A stretch of 64,000 nucleotides of DNA, taken from assembly GCF_031877795.1 (NCBI RefSeq), contig NC_133933.1:21294029-21358028 (forward strand), read 5' to 3'. The notes below the pieces were generated by a model that did not search any database, was not told the origin of the DNA, and saw nothing but the letters and a program-made list of their open reading frames with translations. This DNA is from Strix aluco. Lineage: Eukaryota; Chordata; Aves; Strigiformes; Strigidae. Below, piece after piece: positions 61,271 through 64,000 of the stretch; positions within the stretch are counted from its first letter, which is position 1, and every line of letters starts with the position of its first letter. The translations under genes and the position numbers were made by a program.

Positions 61271-64000
61271 CCATTTGCCCCAAAACACCCCCCAAAGATC
61301 CCCAAATTGCAAACGTAACCCCTCCTTTCCGTGTCACTCCCCTTTCCTCTCCCCTCGCACATCCACAACCACCCGTGTGCGCCTATTCGTGCCCCCCCTT
61401 TTTCCACATTTTTCTTATTTCTCCCATGACATTAAACCTTTTTTTTTTTTTTTTTTGTCCTCTTAACAAAGATGAAGCCGCCGCCGTGTTTGCTCTGCCT
61501 TGTAGCGCATTGTCCTCCACTCGTGCCTTCGTCTTTAAGCTTTCCAGGGTGAGAACTTTGCTGTTTGCTTAGCAGGGTTTTACAGCGCGCTGTAATAAAG
61601 AGAACCTCAGGAAGTCGCTTGCAGAGAGAAATTTTCTTTTGCGGCCGATCTGCCGCTGCAAAAAAGTTTATTTGCCCTTCCAAGGTTTCCTTGCCTTCTG
61701 AAGGACGCTTGGCTTTCGCCCGCCTCATGATGCATTGCAGTAGTTTTATTTATAAGGGAGGATGGGAATGTCTTTCGAGGAAATTCCCCCACTCCACATT
61801 AGCAGAAACCAGTTGTTGGGGTTTTTTTTTTTTAATTTGAAATAATTTTAGAGAACAACCTCGGGTTTTTTTAAGAGTAAGGATGAATTGGGCCCAGGGT
61901 TACAGCAGGCAGAATTATTCTCCCAAGGGCGGAAGATCAAATCCAGTGGCAGAGAGGCTCAGCCCAGCACGCACAGGCTCCTTCTGCTGCGCCGTGAAGC
62001 ATGACCAGCTCCGGAAACAACTGCACAGTTTTGACCAAAATAAATTGTTCTCAGCAACTTTCATTTTCCTCCTACCTAATTTCCACCGATTGAATACAAC
62101 ATTACGATTCATTCAACCTCTTTTTTCCCTTTTCACAGCTTCAGAAGTTATCCCGGCCCTTCCTACCCTCTTGGCGGACTTGGTGCGCTTCTATTAATTA
62201 CGTGTTACTAAAGCTGTCTGATGCTGAAAGCACCCTCCATTCCTAAATCATTAAAAATAGACCTAGCGCTGCTGGTACCAACAACGCTTTGCCCATAAGA
62301 GGCTCTTTAGCCTAAATTCCCATCCCTCCGCCTCCCAGAAAGCGTGGGCTGCAGCTTGCCTTGCTGGCTACCACACCTCAGCTGCTTCAGAGGAGGGAGG
62401 AGCGGGGGCCGAGCGGAGCCTTGTTTGCCTGTTGGAATCCAGGGTGTGTTGCTTTGCCTTTTGCCCGGCTGGGCGGCGACCTGAAAGAGATGTTTGAATC
62501 AGGGATCCCTTTGGCTTGAATATATTACATGAAAGGTTCGGTGTGGGCCACTGAGGGCGGTATCCATTCTCGCCCCTTGATTGCATTTACACCTTCGCCT
62601 TTAAAGCAGGGCTGCTCACAGATTTTCCCATTTACCCTTTAAAAACTCAAGCTGAGTTCAGCAGGAATGTACGCCCTCTCACCCTTTATATTTTAATGGA
62701 AGATATAAAACCCCAAACCAAACAAAACTTAAAAAGATAAAAGCTGAAAGTGCCCCGAAGTCGCCACCCCCTCGCAGAAGCAAAAAATAGCACTTGGCCT
62801 TTGAACGGGCATTTTATTTAAACCAGGGTGTAGCAGTTGAAATAAAATGTTTCTGCACCTTCTGAAAAATGTTGTCACCTTTTATCTTCCTTGGTCCTCT
62901 CTACTCCTCAACATGCCCACGGTAGGTTTTTTTTGCTTTAAACCATACTATGTTGTTAAAAATCCATCAACTCTATCAACAAAGGCAGTAACCAAGATTT
63001 GAAGCTTTCTGGAGTGCCTTCTGCATCAGGTCCTTAACTCCAACACCAACCAGAGTTGCCTTCACTCTTCTGCCGCCTGTGAAATGCGCGGTGGTTGCAG
63101 CAGTGGATTTGGGGAGGGGGTCAAGGAAGGCCAAAAACAGCCCAGCACAATCCCTAGAAAGGCATCAGCTTTCCACCTCATATCGTACTCGTCTCAGTGA
63201 CGCGCCATGGGCAGAATTACATCTTCCAGAGGAGCATATACAGCTGCAATTCTGTAGCAGCTCGTTTGTGCAATGTTGAAGGAGGCCCTGGAGCTGACTC
63301 AGCTCCGCTGGAGCACGGAGCATTGAGTGGGCATTGCCAGGTCAGGTACCCAGTACAGGACAGGCACATGCCACAGATAGGCACATTCAGCATCGGGGGT
63401 TGCTCCTCAAGGGTGTTCACTTTCCCACCAGCTGCAGTCACCAGGAGCAGCCCTTCAAAAACCAGCGTTCCTGCCGGAGCACTCTTTGCACCCCTGGCCA
63501 ACGCTTCGTTTCCACCCTGTCTTCATCAGCGGCCCAGATCCGTGCCTGCAGCTCACGCAGGAGCCAGGGCACGCCAGGGCTCCCGGCTCTCCTGGTCCCC
63601 ACCAAACACACAGCTGGAGGGAAGGGTGCACACCCTTCATGAACAGGCAGGGACAGTCGTTCACCGCAGGCCTTTTTGGGTCATCATGGGGGCACTCACA
63701 CCTCTCCTGATGTTTGCTTGCTCTGCCTGTCCCTGCCTGTACTGTCTCCTGACTAGCGACCTCAGCCAGCATCAGAATGTCTTCACTTGGTGTCCAGGCA
63801 TCTGCCAGATGATTGAGAAACCTGTGTGTCTCTCTGGTGTCCGTGCTGAGTTTGATCCCTGTTTCCTTACCATCATCCAGCTTGCCTGCTAAATCCTGCA
63901 CATGATCTGTGAGAGCAAGAGGGAGCAGGTGGTGGATGACTGGGAGCGACAGCATCAGACGGAGCCAAGGCCACCTGTGTCGTCCTGCTGCGCATTTGCT
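61271..64000. other. Region upstream of FOXN2, no gene recognised
   Basis: Contains a T18 run (61439-61456), a smaller GC-rich patch at about 62340-62480, and a GC-richer block from about 63070 to the end with a 231-codon plus-strand frame (63197-63892) overlapping a 166-codon minus-strand frame (63455-63955). No domain or family was recognised in either. A divergent non-coding transcript is possible, for instance using the GTGAGA donor at about 61549. Confidence 0.65.

Noticed and set aside
60286..61407. 373-codon minus-strand open frame in the FOXN2 CpG island
   Set aside because: Low-complexity Gly/Pro/Arg-rich frame produced by GC-rich DNA; overlapping long frames exist on both strands, it crosses the predicted splice donor, and no domain is visible.
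1..64000. CRISPR arrays, tRNA or rRNA genes, prokaryotic operons, integrated proviruses
   Set aside because: No regularly spaced repeats, no cloverleaf or rRNA signatures noticed, and no LTR pair or gag/pol/env-like reading frames recognised.

Overview
The window is vertebrate nuclear DNA, most likely from a bird. The genes have many short exons with consensus GT/AG splice sites. The coding sequence closely resembles mammalian orthologues, yet the introns are compact. Interspersed repeats are sparse: one likely decayed CR1-type LINE 3' end and a few ancient sauropsid-like fragments. Long poly-G, poly-A and TG/TA runs are frequent. Species cannot be fixed from the sequence alone. No operons, CRISPR arrays or other prokaryotic features are present.

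Two protein-coding genes lie in tandem, both on the minus strand, in the order also known on human chromosome 2p16 (FOXN2, then PPP1R21, then STON1). On the left, positions 2153-16172 hold the first nine coding exons of PPP1R21, 300 codons ending exactly in phase. The rest of that gene lies beyond the left edge. PPP1R21 is a coiled-coil endosomal protein known as a subunit of the FERRY Rab5-effector complex. Its CpG-island promoter at about 15.6-16.9 kb carries ETS, CRE, YY1, E-box/CLEAR-like and RFX X-box-like motifs and looks bidirectional.

Positions about 16.9-26.0 kb are intergenic, with no convincing coding gene; one weak candidate exon is noted at 17952-18017. From about 26.03 kb to 61.0 kb lies the complete FOXN2 gene: a roughly 4.2-kb 3' UTR, five coding exons (30286-47537) giving a 437-residue forkhead transcription factor, a 13.4-kb first intron, and a non-coding first exon in a CpG island, with its splice donor at 60973/60972. 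The region right of 61.3 kb is upstream of FOXN2 and contains no gene I recognise.

The two genes are not known to act in one pathway; they are neighbours through conserved synteny. I see no convincing undescribed system. The most interesting points are the predicted FOXN2 upstream ORF overlapping the start codon, the motif-dense PPP1R21 promoter, and a few unexplained open frames and repeats.
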